The notes beneath the pieces are model-generated. The model saw only the letters and a list, made by a program, of their open reading frames with translations. It did not search any database and had not been told where the DNA came from. From contig JAFDXK010000007.1 of NCBI GenBank assembly GCA_018267965.1, positions 62,001 through 126,000 of the forward strand: a stretch of 64,000 bases of DNA. Reading direction: 5' to 3'. The translations under genes were made by a program, and so were the position numbers. Shown here in pieces: positions 8,222 to 16,673 of the stretch (its first letter is position 1; every line of letters starts with the position of its first letter). This stretch comes from Bacteroidota bacterium. GTDB lineage: Bacteria > Bacteroidota > Bacteroidia > Chitinophagales > Chitinophagaceae.

Positions 8222-8314
8222 GTTATATGAAAATATACCGCAAGATATATGCCTTATATGTGCATAAAACTGACGTAAATCATAAGAAACTTTGATATTT
8301 ATTAGCGAATTGGC

Positions 8315-8755
8315 TTACAGAACGTAATCACAGTTGATTTCTACCTCATCAATTTCTGCCCCATAGGCTTTGTAGAACGCTATAGCATTGTGATTCCAAT
8401 TGGAGGTTTGCCAGCGTACTTTGAAGCAATTATTGTCTTTGGCTTTTTGAACTACTGCATCCAGTAGTGCTTTGCCAATACCTTGTTTACGAAGGTGTTG
8501 GGTAACATATAGGTCATCTATATACAGGGCTTTACCACTCCACGAGTAGTAAGTATAGAAATGCGAAGCGAAACCTACGATTCGTTTATCATCGGTTTCG
8601 GCGATTAAACATTGAAATAAGTCTTTATCACGCTTCAGTTGTTCAACTGTAGTATATACTTTATCGGAGCTGCCATGAAAGACTGCAAATTCGATGAGTA
8701 ATTCATAAACAGATTCGAGGTCTTGTTCTGTTGCTGTGCGGATGTTGATGTTCAT
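8315..8755 (-). CDS. GNAT family N-acetyltransferase
   Basis: The 146-residue protein has the single-domain GNAT fold. The acetyl-CoA motif A is visible as LYVTQHLRKQGIGKALLDAV (with R-x2-x-G-I-G-K), preceded by beta4 ALYIDDLYV and followed by WQTSNWNHNAIAFYKAYGAE, the motif B region with its asparagine and tyrosine. It resembles diamine/thialysine acetyltransferase-like GNATs, but the acceptor cannot be told from the sequence. It appears to be a single-gene unit between the MlaE-type gene and the divergent GldM-like gene. Confidence 0.8.
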   Translation of the reverse strand: MNINIRTATEQDLESVYELLIEFAVFHGSSDKVYTTVEQLKRDKDLFQCLIAETDDKRIVGFASHFYTYYSWSGKALYIDDLYVTQHLRKQGIGKALLDAVVQKAKDNNCFKVRWQTSNWNHNAIAFYKAYGAEIDEVEINCDYVL

Positions 8756-8799
8756 GTGGATTACAAAAATCTTGCTGCAATTTTAATTAATTTTATTAG

Positions 8800-9435
8800 A
8801 TGAGAAAATGCATACTACTCATTCTAATGTTTGCTTGTATTGTTCCCGATGCTCAGGAATTTGCTGTTACTAACAGGAAACAGCACATATGGTATGTAGG
8901 CATACACAACGAGATACAAATAGCAGTCAATAAATACGAATGCAAGGATGTGAAAGTGATGTTGAGTTATGGCAACCTGCAGGCTACAAATGACCCTTGT
9001 AATTATACCGTCATAGTAGACAGGCCGGGAAAAGTAAAGTTGGGTTTATATGCTAAATCAGACAATAAATTGATTGGTGAACAAGAATACAGGGTTAAAT
9101 ATTTACCTAATCCCGTTGCAGACCGTGATATGAACCCGGCGATAAAAATTAGTGCAAAAGAGTTGAGTTTGAATATTGAGACAAATCGCAAACATTTTAT
9201 GGAAATAGACGATAGCAGCAATTTTAAAATTGAATATTTCACGATAACAATAGATAGATGCGGGCAGATACTATTTACTAAAGAAATAAAGGGAGCAGTT
9301 GGAGATGAAGAGGTAAAAAACTGGTATAGCAGACTACAACCCGGCGATAGGGTATTTTTTGAAGAGATTGAAGCTTATGCACCTGATGGCAAGTTGCGTC
9401 GTTTAGGCAGTATGCCTTTTGTAATAACATATTAA
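8800..9435 (+). CDS. Secreted protein resembling the C-terminal half of GldM
   Basis: The 211-residue product starts with a signal peptide (MRKCILLILMFACIVPDAQ, cleavage near residue 19). The rest reads like the last two periplasmic domains of GldM, the shaft protein of the type IX secretion/gliding motor. IWYVGIHNEIQIAV resembles the start of domain D3, YRVKYLPNPVA the D3-D4 junction, and YFTITIDRCGQI...VKNWYSRLQPGDRVFFEEI the D4 domain. GldM itself has an N-terminal inner-membrane helix and about 510 residues, so this protein lacks the motor part. It could be a regulator, decoy or accessory of the motor, or serve another periplasmic role. No gldK, gldL or gldN is nearby. A strong hairpin follows at 9504-9539. 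Confidence 0.65.
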   Translation: MRKCILLILMFACIVPDAQEFAVTNRKQHIWYVGIHNEIQIAVNKYECKDVKVMLSYGNLQATNDPCNYTVIVDRPGKVKLGLYAKSDNKLIGEQEYRVKYLPNPVADRDMNPAIKISAKELSLNIETNRKHFMEIDDSSNFKIEYFTITIDRCGQILFTKEIKGAVGDEEVKNWYSRLQPGDRVFFEEIEAYAPDGKLRRLGSMPFVITY

Positions 9436-9503
9436 GTGCCCGAAGGTATCTTGTATGTTTTGCATTAAAGATACGAAAGCTTGTTTTATGATATTAAAGT
9501 GTA

Positions 9504-9539
9504 AATACTAAAGCCACCCGTTAGAGTGGCTTTAGTATT
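9504..9539. terminator. Bidirectional hairpin terminator between the GldM-like gene and dxs
   Basis: A perfect 14-bp stem, AATACTAAAGCCAC (9504-9517) with GTGGCTTTAGTATT (9526-9539), has an 8-base loop. It lies between two convergent genes. On either strand the distal arm is T-rich, so it can end both transcripts; it is just 18 bases past the dxs stop. Confidence 0.75.
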
Positions 9540-9557
9540 GTTGAGTTATTTATATGC

Positions 9558-11474
9558 TTATACCATCGCCACATTCGCGACAAACTTCTTCACTGCTTCT
9601 GCTATGCCTTTGGCATCGTAACCACATTCACGATGTAGTTCTTCAGGCTTGCCATGTTCTACCAGACGGTCAGGTATACCCAGCATGTGCACTTCAGGGG
9701 TATAATTATGAGCAGCCATGAATTCTAATACTGCACTGCCGAAGCCACCCACTATGGTGCCGTCTTCTACAGTTATTATCTTATTGAATTTCTGTGCTAT
9801 CTCGTGCAGCAGTTCTTCATCCAATGGTTTGGCAAAACGCATATCATAATGCGCAGGGTTCAAACCCTCTTCCTGCAACTGTTTGCAAGCCATTACTGCA
9901 AAATTGCCAGGATGGCCGATTGTAAGAATAGCTACATCTTCACCATCTTTTATCATGCGGCCTTTGCCTATTTCTATCTTCTCGAATGGAGTACGCCATT
10001 CAGGCATTACACCTTGCCCACGAGGATAGCGTATTACAAACGGTAATTTGTTTTCATCAAGCTGAGCAGTATACATCAGGTTGCGCAATTCGGCTTCATT
10101 CATCGGTGCACTTACCACCATATTAGGTATACATCGCATGAATGGAATATCATAGCAGCCATGGTGCGTAGGGCCATCGTCGCCCACAAGACCTGCACGG
10201 TCGAGGCAGAAGATAACAGGCAGCTTTTGTATAGCTACGTCATGTACCACCATATCATACCCACGCTGCATGAATGAACTATAGATATTGCAGAATACCT
10301 TCATGCCGCGCGTAGCTAAGCCTGCGCTGAGTGTAACGGCGTGTTGTTCGGCTATGCCTACATCCAATGCGCGGTCAGGCATTACTTCCATCATGTATTT
10401 GAGAGAGCAGCCTGATGGCATGGCTGGAGTGATACCCATAATAAGTGGATTCTTCTCGGCTAATTCTATTATTGAATGCCCAAACACGTCCTGATACTTA
10501 GGAGGTTCAGCAACGGTAGATATTTTCTTGTTTATTTTTCCTGTTACCTTATCAAAAGTGCCCGGTGCATGCCAAAGCGTTTGGTCCTGCTCGGCAAGGT
10601 CGTACCCTTTACCTTTCACGGTTTTGATGTGTAGCAGTTTAGGGCCGGGGATATCTTTCAGGTGGTCGAGTGTTTCAACCAGTTTAATGACATTGTGTCC
10701 GTCAACAGGACCAAAGTAGCGCATGTTGAGTGCTTCGAACAGGTTGCTGGATTTAGAAACCATGCCTTTCAGGCTGGCTTCGAGTTTCGAACCTATTTTC
10801 TGGAAATCCATGCCCGGCACTTTGCCCAGCAGTTTCCAGATGTCATCGCGGAACTTATTATAAGTATGTGAAGTAGTAATGTCCGTCAGGTATTCTTTCA
10901 ATGCACCCACGTTAGGGTCAATCGACATATTGTTATCGTTGAGGATAACAAGGATATTGCTATTGCTGACACCAGCATGGTTGAGTGCTTCAAAAGGCAA
11001 GCCTGCAGTCATGGCGCCATCACCAATTACGGCAATATGTTGACGTTGTGTTTCGCCCTTAAGTTTTGAGGCAATAGCCATACCCAAAGCTGCAGATATA
11101 GACGTAGAAGAGTGCCCGACACCAAAAGCATCATATTCACTCTCGCTACGTTTAGGGAAACCGCTCAGCCCGTGATATTTACGATTGGTATGAAATACGC
11201 TACGACGGCCTGTAAGAATTTTGTGCCCGTATGCCTGATGGCCTACGTCCCACACAAGCTGGTCGTCGGGGGTATTCATTACATAATGTAATGCTACAGT
11301 AAGCTCTACCACACCCAGGCTGGCGCCAAAATGCCCGCCGTTTACACTCACACAGTCGATAATAAACTGGCGTAACTCATTACAAACCTGTTGGAGGTCT
11401 GTTTTATTCAGTTTACGTAAGTCTGCCGGGTAATTAATTTGGCTTAAAAGAGGCCCTGCTTTTATTTCTTCCAT
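9558..11474 (-). CDS. dxs: 1-deoxy-D-xylulose-5-phosphate synthase
   Basis: Dxs condenses pyruvate and glyceraldehyde 3-phosphate with thiamine diphosphate, the entry to the MEP isoprenoid pathway. The 638-residue protein has the usual length. It shows GHQAYGHKILTGR, the thiamine-diphosphate motif from GDGAMTAG to NDNNMSID, the transketolase middle domain (GIAEQHAVTLSAGLA, with the catalytic glutamate) and DRAGLVGDDGPTHHG. It is transcribed alone from a short divergent region shared with the CPBP gene; TACTTTTG at 11505-11512 may be its -7 box. Its products feed menaquinone, whose futalosine-pathway genes mqnD and mqnB also lie in this window. Confidence 0.97.
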   Translation of the reverse strand: MEEIKAGPLLSQINYPADLRKLNKTDLQQVCNELRQFIIDCVSVNGGHFGASLGVVELTVALHYVMNTPDDQLVWDVGHQAYGHKILTGRRSVFHTNRKYHGLSGFPKRSESEYDAFGVGHSSTSISAALGMAIASKLKGETQRQHIAVIGDGAMTAGLPFEALNHAGVSNSNILVILNDNNMSIDPNVGALKEYLTDITTSHTYNKFRDDIWKLLGKVPGMDFQKIGSKLEASLKGMVSKSSNLFEALNMRYFGPVDGHNVIKLVETLDHLKDIPGPKLLHIKTVKGKGYDLAEQDQTLWHAPGTFDKVTGKINKKISTVAEPPKYQDVFGHSIIELAEKNPLIMGITPAMPSGCSLKYMMEVMPDRALDVGIAEQHAVTLSAGLATRGMKVFCNIYSSFMQRGYDMVVHDVAIQKLPVIFCLDRAGLVGDDGPTHHGCYDIPFMRCIPNMVVSAPMNEAELRNLMYTAQLDENKLPFVIRYPRGQGVMPEWRTPFEKIEIGKGRMIKDGEDVAILTIGHPGNFAVMACKQLQEEGLNPAHYDMRFAKPLDEELLHEIAQKFNKIITVEDGTIVGGFGSAVLEFMAAHNYTPEVHMLGIPDRLVEHGKPEELHRECGYDAKGIAEAVKKFVANVAMV

Positions 11475-11504
11475 CTACCTGTGCCGTGGGTTGAAAATAT
11501 CCTT

Positions 11505-11512
11505 CAAAAGTA
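11505..11512 (-). promoter_or_regulatory. Possible -7 box of dxs
   Basis: On the minus strand this reads TACTTTTG, a match to TAnnTTTG, about 30 bases before the dxs start codon. No TTTG is found at the usual distance upstream, so only half of the promoter is supported. Confidence 0.3.
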
Positions 11513-11637
11513 GTTAAAAATCTGCTATGCGTAATATTTATATTATATATACGAAATATGGGCATGTACAGATGTGGTTAAGTACAAGCAATTATTGCGC
11601 CAATGGTGTATTACCTTTACAGGAATTTCTTAAAAAA

Positions 11638-12600
11638 ATGTTTAATCGTTATTGGAGAGATTACCCATGGTTTATGCAGGTGATGCTGTTTGGGTTAATG
11701 GTCTTCACATTTGCGTTTTTCTTTTTGTTTGCAGCCAATATGTTGATACCACGCATTACGGGGTACTCCATCAATGCGCTGTTTAGTGTGAATGAAACCA
11801 GCAGTCCGGCATTGATACAGTCATCGCTTACATTGCAACTCATTTCTGCAATAGGTGTATTTGCATTGCCAGCTATCTCCTTTGCACACCTGACACATCC
11901 CCGCAAATGGGAATATCTTGGGTTAAGAAAGCCTGTTAAACTTAGCCACCTTGTATTGAGCGTGCTCATCATCCTTGCAGCTTTACCGATTTTTTTAGAG
12001 TTAGCATCTTTGATTAAACTTATTGATTTTGGGAAGGGTGCCAACGAGATGCAGGGGCGCGAAGAGCAGATACAGAAAGCATATTTGAATATTAAGACAC
12101 CCGCCCAATTTGCATTTACTTTTCTTGTAATAGCAATAGTGCCGGCAGTGGTTGAAGAATTGTTTTTCAGGGGTGTGGTATTCAGGCTGGTTTATAAGCA
12201 GAACGGAAAATTGCTGCTATCGGCAATTGTTTCGGCGATAGTGTTTGCCTTAATGCATGGGTCGCCGTATAACTACTTATCCATTTTTTTGGCAGGGTTG
12301 ATGCTTTGCTATATTTATTACCTGACAGGCTCGTTGTGGTGCAACATAGCTGCGCACCTTTTTTATAATGGCATACAAGTTTACCTGATATACCTATCAG
12401 GCAGCAATCAGGCTATAAAAACAATAATAGAAAGTAATAAGGTGCCCATGTATTACTTTTTAGGAGGAGTAATTGTGTTTGCCGTTTGCCTATACCTGCT
12501 ATTCAAAAGCAGAACGCCTTTAGGAAAATATTGGGCGAATGATTATACTCAAGAAGAGATGGAACAAATAGCTAACTCAGAAAACAACAAGGAACAATAA
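11638..12600 (+). CDS. CPBP family intramembrane metalloprotease-like protein
   Basis: From ATG 11638 the protein has 320 residues and about eight membrane helices. It carries the CPBP (Abi/Rce1-like) catalytic elements: EELFFRG with Glu173-Glu174 and Arg178, a histidine in LMHGSPYNY (His207), and a second in NIAAHLFYNG (His240). Members cleave peptides within the membrane; the substrate here is unknown. An in-frame ATG at 11527 would add 37 residues without hydrophobic character. The later start is preferred because the added part overlaps the shared promoter region and TACCTTTA at 11612 looks like a near -7 box. The stop overlaps the cdsA start by 1 base, so the two are coupled. Confidence 0.8.
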   Translation: MFNRYWRDYPWFMQVMLFGLMVFTFAFFFLFAANMLIPRITGYSINALFSVNETSSPALIQSSLTLQLISAIGVFALPAISFAHLTHPRKWEYLGLRKPVKLSHLVLSVLIILAALPIFLELASLIKLIDFGKGANEMQGREEQIQKAYLNIKTPAQFAFTFLVIAIVPAVVEELFFRGVVFRLVYKQNGKLLLSAIVSAIVFALMHGSPYNYLSIFLAGLMLCYIYYLTGSLWCNIAAHLFYNGIQVYLIYLSGSNQAIKTIIESNKVPMYYFLGGVIVFAVCLYLLFKSRTPLGKYWANDYTQEEMEQIANSENNKEQ

Positions 12601-13418
12601 TGGCAATGAACTGGCCTACATTTTTTACGAGACTTGGCAGTGCAGTAGTATTCTGTGCCATCATGCTTGCAGGCTTGCTATGGAATGAATGGTCGTTTCT
12701 TGTATTAGTAAGCCTGATACAAGTGTTGTGTTTGCGTGAGTTTTTTGGGTTGATGAAAAAGGTGTACCACCCGCATTACTGGCCTTCGTGGTTGCCAATT
12801 GTAATGCAAATATGTTGTTTGTTGTTTCTATGGGAAGATGCCCTGATAGCTACAGTAAATATCAGTTACATAAAAATATTCCGTTTTTTTCCCTTACTGA
12901 TACTTGGTGTGGGTTATGCTACAAAACCAAAGGCAGATAAAGCAGCAAGTTTGTCGTTAGTAGGAGTATTGTATATCGCTCTGCCAATGTTGCTATTGTG
13001 TTTACTTTATCAACGAGATACTTTACTGCCGTTGATGGTAATCCTGATGTTATGGTGCAATGATACACTAGCTTATTTGGTGGGTTCGTTCATCGGTAAA
13101 ACACCGCTTACCAAAATATCTCCCAAAAAAACCTGGGAAGGGACACTTGGCGGTATCATACTTACTATTGTAGCGGTTTATATATGGTCATGCTTCAAGG
13201 AAACAAACTTCAGTTCTACGTTTTGGATGGGGCTTGCATTAGTATCATCTGTAGCGGGCACTTTTGGCGACTTGCTGGAATCGAAGCTAAAACGGATGGC
13301 TGACGTAAAGGATAGCGGTACGATGATGCCGGGACATGGTGGCGCACTGGACAGGTTTGATTCATTACTTATAGCCACACCCTTTGCGTTTATCTACGTA
13401 TACTTATTTATACAGTAA
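12600..13418 (+). CDS. cdsA: Phosphatidate cytidylyltransferase
   Basis: CdsA makes CDP-diacylglycerol from phosphatidate and CTP, the branch point of phospholipid synthesis. The 272-residue membrane protein has about seven to eight helices and the C-terminal CDS signature starting at Ser228: SKLKRMADVKDSGTMMPGHG, then GALDR. The two aspartates of KD and LDRFDS fit the metal-binding set. It overlaps the CPBP gene by 1 base (TAATG), although an ATG at 12606 is also possible. The phosphatidylserine decarboxylase gene follows after 33 bases, so the locus groups phospholipid head-group steps. A phosphatidylserine synthase is not seen here. Confidence 0.95.
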   Translation: MAMNWPTFFTRLGSAVVFCAIMLAGLLWNEWSFLVLVSLIQVLCLREFFGLMKKVYHPHYWPSWLPIVMQICCLLFLWEDALIATVNISYIKIFRFFPLLILGVGYATKPKADKAASLSLVGVLYIALPMLLLCLLYQRDTLLPLMVILMLWCNDTLAYLVGSFIGKTPLTKISPKKTWEGTLGGIILTIVAVYIWSCFKETNFSSTFWMGLALVSSVAGTFGDLLESKLKRMADVKDSGTMMPGHGGALDRFDSLLIATPFAFIYVYLFIQ

Positions 13419-13422
13419 CGCT

Positions 13423-13430
13423 TACCTTTG
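13423..13430 (+). promoter_or_regulatory. Possible -7 box before psd
   Basis: TACCTTTG matches TAnnTTTG and lies 21 bases before the psd start, in the short gap after cdsA. No -33 match is visible, so an internal promoter is possible but not firm. Confidence 0.33.
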
Positions 13431-13451
13431 CAGCTTATTAATAATTAGGAA

Positions 13452-14108
13452 ATGTCAATCCATCGCGAAGGATACAAGTATATATTAATTGCCTCTTTTT
13501 TATGGGCATTCATTTTTTGGCTTTGCAGTAAGTTTTTGTTGGATATACCGTGGTTGTTGTGGCCTATCAATGTGATTTGCTTCCTGTTGTGGTTTTGGAT
13601 TATCTGGTTTTTCCGCCTGCCTGCAAGAAATAATACCAGCAATGACAACTTGTACGTTGCCCCTGCTGACGGTAAAGTGGTAGTAATAGAAGAAACTACC
13701 GAAACAGAATATTTCAAAGACAAACGTCTGCAGGTATCGATATTCATGTCGCCGTTGAATGTGCACGTGAACCGTTGCCCGATAGCCGGAACTGTTAAAT
13801 ATATGAAGTATCATCCCGGCAAGTATTTAGTAGCATGGCACCCCAAATCATCTACAGAAAACGAAAGGACTACCATGGTTTTGAGTAATAACCGTACAGA
13901 AATACTGGTTCGCCAGATAGCAGGAGCCCTTGCCCGCAGGATATGCTATTATGTAAAAGAAGGGCAGCAAATGAAGCAAAATGATGAATTCGGCTTTATC
14001 CGTTTCGGCTCGAGGGTAGATATTTACTTCCCGGTGAGTACTAAAATAGATGTTAAAATTGGTGATATAGTGCAGGGAGGTGTTACAGTTTTGGGTAGTA
14101 TTGCCTAA
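13452..14108 (+). CDS. psd: Phosphatidylserine decarboxylase family protein (small type)
   Basis: The enzyme removes CO2 from phosphatidylserine to give phosphatidylethanolamine, using a pyruvoyl group made by self-cleavage. The 218-residue protein is the short archaeal/Bacteroidota type. Two hydrophobic helices lie at about residues 8-50. APADGKVV is followed by FMSPLNVHVNRCPI, and the cleavage site is RFGSRVD with the break between Gly186 and Ser187. The usual LGST is FGSR here, as in the short family. The alpha chain would be about 32 residues. It follows cdsA by 33 bases, so the two probably work in sequence in phosphatidylethanolamine synthesis. Confidence 0.92.
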   Translation: MSIHREGYKYILIASFLWAFIFWLCSKFLLDIPWLLWPINVICFLLWFWIIWFFRLPARNNTSNDNLYVAPADGKVVVIEETTETEYFKDKRLQVSIFMSPLNVHVNRCPIAGTVKYMKYHPGKYLVAWHPKSSTENERTTMVLSNNRTEILVRQIAGALARRICYYVKEGQQMKQNDEFGFIRFGSRVDIYFPVSTKIDVKIGDIVQGGVTVLGSIA

Positions 14109-14158
14109 ATTCGTAACTTCATAGTTAACAAAATTAAATTTATTAAATCAAACGTAAT

Positions 14159-14374
14159 ATGAAAAAACTCACTTTATTACTTGGTGTATTGATGATTGCA
14201 GGTGCTACTTATGCTTGCGATGGTAAAAAATGCGGTAAAGACTGCAAAAAAGGTGAAAAGAAAGAGTGCTGCAAGAAAGATGAAAAGAAAGCTTGCTGCA
14301 AAAAAGACGAGAAGAAAGAAGCAAGTGCTAAGAAAGAAGATAAAAAAGAAGCCAGCAACGAAAAGAAATCATAA
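14159..14374 (+). CDS. Small secreted lysine- and cysteine-rich protein of unknown function
   Basis: The 71-residue product has a clear signal peptide (residues 1-19, ending ATYA). The mature part is almost only Lys, Glu, Asp, Ala and Cys. It has seven cysteines (20, 25, 29, 37, 38, 46, 47), with a repeated unit of the form CCKKDEKK and a Cys-free Lys/Glu/Ala tail. No known domain is recognised. The paired cysteines could bind metal or form disulfides, and the charge could bind lipid A, DNA or wall polymers; all of this is inference. The context is neutral: it follows the phosphatidylserine decarboxylase gene and is closed by its own terminator at 14396-14427, so it is probably a single-gene unit. 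Confidence 0.7.
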   Translation: MKKLTLLLGVLMIAGATYACDGKKCGKDCKKGEKKECCKKDEKKACCKKDEKKEASAKKEDKKEASNEKKS

Positions 14375-14395
14375 TCTTTTAGTTGTAATGATATT

Positions 14396-14427
14396 AATGC
14401 CTCCGATAACGGGGGCATTTTTATTTT
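14396..14427 (+). terminator. Rho-independent terminator after the Lys/Cys-rich protein gene
   Basis: AATGCCTCC (14396-14404) pairs with GGGGGCATT (14411-14419) with one G-T wobble and a 6-base loop. It is followed by TTATTTTTG. It ends 8 bases before the likely start of the next gene. Confidence 0.8.
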
Positions 14428-14434
14428 TGTGAAG

Positions 14435-15838
14435 ATGGCATACAAGAAAATAACGACGGAGGATATTTTGTTCTTTCAATCTATTAAAGGATTGAAGGCT
14501 GTGCATACTGATTTGGAAGCATTAACCCGATGTGCCAGTGATGAAACAGAAGATTTACACTACCTGCCTGAAGTAGTGATAGAGCCTGAAACGGTAGAAG
14601 CTATTAGCGTCATTATGAGATACTGCAATGAGCAGTTGATACCCGTAACACCACGCGGTGCCGGTACGGGGTTGAGTGGTGGGGCATTACCAGTGATGGG
14701 GGGAGTGGTGCTGGACATGAAGCGTTTCAACAAAATCATACATCTTGATAAACGAAACCTGCAAGTAACAGTTGAACCGGGAATGATAACACAGGAGCTG
14801 CAGGATGCTGTAAAAGCTGAAGGATTGTTTTATCCGCCCGATCCTGCCAGTAAAGGTTCTTGTTTCATAGGTGGTAATGTATCTGAAAATTCAGGCGGGC
14901 CGCGTGCCGTGAAATATGGTGTGGTAAAGGATTATGTCTTGAATTTAGAAATGGTATTACCTAGCGGAGAAGTGATATGGACTGGTGCCAATGTGCTGAA
15001 AAACGCTACCGGCTATAATCTTACACAACTTGTAGTAGGTAGTGAGGGAACACTGGGCATTATCACTAAAATTGTATTGCGATTGATACCTGCTGTAAAG
15101 CATGACCTGCTAATGCTGGTACCATTCAGAAAACCACAGCAGGCCTGTGAAGCTGTGAATGCTATATTCAGGGCAGGGTTTACACCATCAGCATTAGAAT
15201 TTATGGAGCGAGATGCGTTAGAATGGTCGATGAGGTACACAAATGCTACCGGTGTTCGTCTGCCGGATGATATTGCCGCCCATTTGCTGATAGAAGTAGA
15301 TGGGAATGACATGGATGTACTGTACAAGGACATGGAGTCTATCTCAGCTATTGTGCAGCAATTTGATATTGACGAAATATTGTTTGCAGACAGTCATGAA
15401 CAAAAGCAGATGCTTTGGACGCTGCGCAGAAAGGTGGGAGAAGCTGTAAAGAGCAATTCGGTTTATAAAGAAGAAGATACTGTAGTGCCGAGGGCTGAGT
15501 TACCTGAACTATTGGGTATCATCAAAGCGATAGGTAAGGAGTATGGGTTTCAGTCCGTATGCTATGGACATGCGGGGGATGGTAACCTGCACGTAAATAT
15601 TGTGAAAGGAGATATGAGTGATGAAGATTGGAACAATAAACTAACTGAAGGTATACGCAAACTGTTTAAAGAGGTAATACGTATGGGTGGCACTATTTCT
15701 GGCGAGCATGGCATAGGACTTGTACAAAAGGGATATATGGATATAGCTTTTGATAACACCCAGTTATATATCATGAAAAGCATAAAAAAAATTTTTGACC
15801 CGAATGGTATATTAAATCCTGCCAAGATATTTGCCTGA
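14435..15838 (+). CDS. FAD-linked oxidase, glycolate/D-lactate dehydrogenase type (GlcD-like)
   Basis: The 467-residue flavoprotein belongs to the VAO/FAD-linked oxidase family. The FAD-binding block is TPRGAGTGLSGGALPVMGG near residues 75-95. The C-terminal oxidase domain has CYGHAGDGNLHVNI and the family-typical SGEHGIG. Such enzymes oxidise 2-hydroxy acids (glycolate, D-lactate or 2-hydroxyglutarate). No GlcE/GlcF or iron-sulfur partner is next to it, so a stand-alone D-lactate or D-2-hydroxyacid dehydrogenase is plausible. The start is taken as ATG 14435; a GTG two codons upstream would touch the preceding terminator. A short hairpin follows the stop. Confidence 0.88.
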   Translation: MAYKKITTEDILFFQSIKGLKAVHTDLEALTRCASDETEDLHYLPEVVIEPETVEAISVIMRYCNEQLIPVTPRGAGTGLSGGALPVMGGVVLDMKRFNKIIHLDKRNLQVTVEPGMITQELQDAVKAEGLFYPPDPASKGSCFIGGNVSENSGGPRAVKYGVVKDYVLNLEMVLPSGEVIWTGANVLKNATGYNLTQLVVGSEGTLGIITKIVLRLIPAVKHDLLMLVPFRKPQQACEAVNAIFRAGFTPSALEFMERDALEWSMRYTNATGVRLPDDIAAHLLIEVDGNDMDVLYKDMESISAIVQQFDIDEILFADSHEQKQMLWTLRRKVGEAVKSNSVYKEEDTVVPRAELPELLGIIKAIGKEYGFQSVCYGHAGDGNLHVNIVKGDMSDEDWNNKLTEGIRKLFKEVIRMGGTISGEHGIGLVQKGYMDIAFDNTQLYIMKSIKKIFDPNGILNPAKIFA

Positions 15839-15839
15839 T

Positions 15840-15861
15840 AGCTGTTTTTTGACAAACAGCT
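15840..15861 (+). terminator. Short hairpin after the GlcD-like gene
   Basis: AGCTGTTT (15840-15847) pairs with AAACAGCT (15854-15861) around a 6-base loop, 1 base after the stop codon. There is no T tract on the plus strand, so its strength as a terminator is doubtful. Confidence 0.4.
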
Positions 15862-15926
15862 GTTGATTTAACGTATAATAAACGCGCTTTGAAAACCGTT
15901 TTATACTAACTTCGTAATATATATTT

Positions 15927-16574
15927 ATGAAAATGAGATACCTTTTAAGCTGTCTGTTATTTTGTTTGAGTGTTGGAGTAGTTTCGGCACAAGAGGTTTA
16001 CAATAGTTCTAATGGGCGAGCCACAAACGAAAATGCTAAAAAGAAAACGCCTCATGGTTTCGAGACAAGCCGTATCATTTTTGGCGGAGGGTTTGGTTTC
16101 GGATTCGGTACAGTAACAAATGTTAGTGTGATTCCCGTTATCGGTTATCGTTTTTCTGATAGGTTTTCAGCAGGTTTAGAATTCGGGTATCAATACCTGA
16201 GAGTAAAAGATTACTGGCCTGTAAATGAGGTGAGCAATGGTAATTCTACAACAACTTATAAACCATTTACTTCTAACGTTTATACAACAGGAGCATGGGC
16301 GCGTTATTTAGTATGGAATAACATTTTCGCGCAGATAGGATATGAGCACAATTTTTTGAATTTCAAATCTTACAAAGAATATTATACAGGTCCTATCATA
16401 CCTGAAGACGTAAACTATAATGTACCTTCTATATTAATTGGTGCAGGCATCCGCCAGCCAATATCTGAAAGGGTTTCATTGATGGTAATGGGGCGTTATG
16501 ATATTTTACAGCAAAAGTACAGCCCGTACAGAGGAACACTTGATATCCGCTTCGGGATAGTAGCAGGATTCTAA
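15927..16574 (+). CDS. Outer-membrane beta-barrel protein
   Basis: The 215-residue protein has a signal peptide (MKMRYLLSCLLFCLSVGVVSAQ, cut near residue 22). A mature part of alternating hydrophobic and polar residues follows, with many Gly, Tyr and Phe: GGFGFGFG, VIGYRFSDRFSAGLEFGYQY, AWARYLVWNNIFAQIGYEH. It ends in a terminal strand with a final aromatic residue (FGIVAGF). This is the pattern of small OmpA/OMP_b-brl type barrels of Bacteroidota. No specific function can be given. An AT-rich upstream segment with TAACTTCG (15907-15914) may carry its promoter. Confidence 0.78.
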   Translation: MKMRYLLSCLLFCLSVGVVSAQEVYNSSNGRATNENAKKKTPHGFETSRIIFGGGFGFGFGTVTNVSVIPVIGYRFSDRFSAGLEFGYQYLRVKDYWPVNEVSNGNSTTTYKPFTSNVYTTGAWARYLVWNNIFAQIGYEHNFLNFKSYKEYYTGPIIPEDVNYNVPSILIGAGIRQPISERVSLMVMGRYDILQQKYSPYRGTLDIRFGIVAGF

Positions 16575-16598
16575 TTTTAGTATTGTTTTATCGATGTT

Positions 16599-16620
16599 GA
16601 TTAGTTGTTATCAACTAATC
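16599..16620. other. Intergenic hairpin
   Basis: GATTAGTTG (16599-16607) pairs perfectly with CAACTAATC (16612-16620) across a TTAT loop. The arm is repeated once more as CAACTAATCA at about 16641-16650. It lies between the beta-barrel gene and the SSS transporter gene. It may be a weak terminator or a small repeat; it has no T tract. Confidence 0.45.
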
Positions 16621-16673
16621 GATGATTCTGTTTGTTAGGTCAACTAATCAACAAATCTCGCTATTTTCACGGT

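Noticed and set aside
14209-14445. Phe/Ser-rich minus-strand frame resembling a membrane protein
   Set aside because: It is the antisense of the Lys/Cys-rich gene; codon repeats of that gene create it. The plus-strand gene has a signal peptide and terminator.
16632-16673. TTG start for the SSS transporter
   Set aside because: It starts in the hairpin-containing spacer and adds a basic segment before the first helix; ATG 16674 gives a normal N-terminus.
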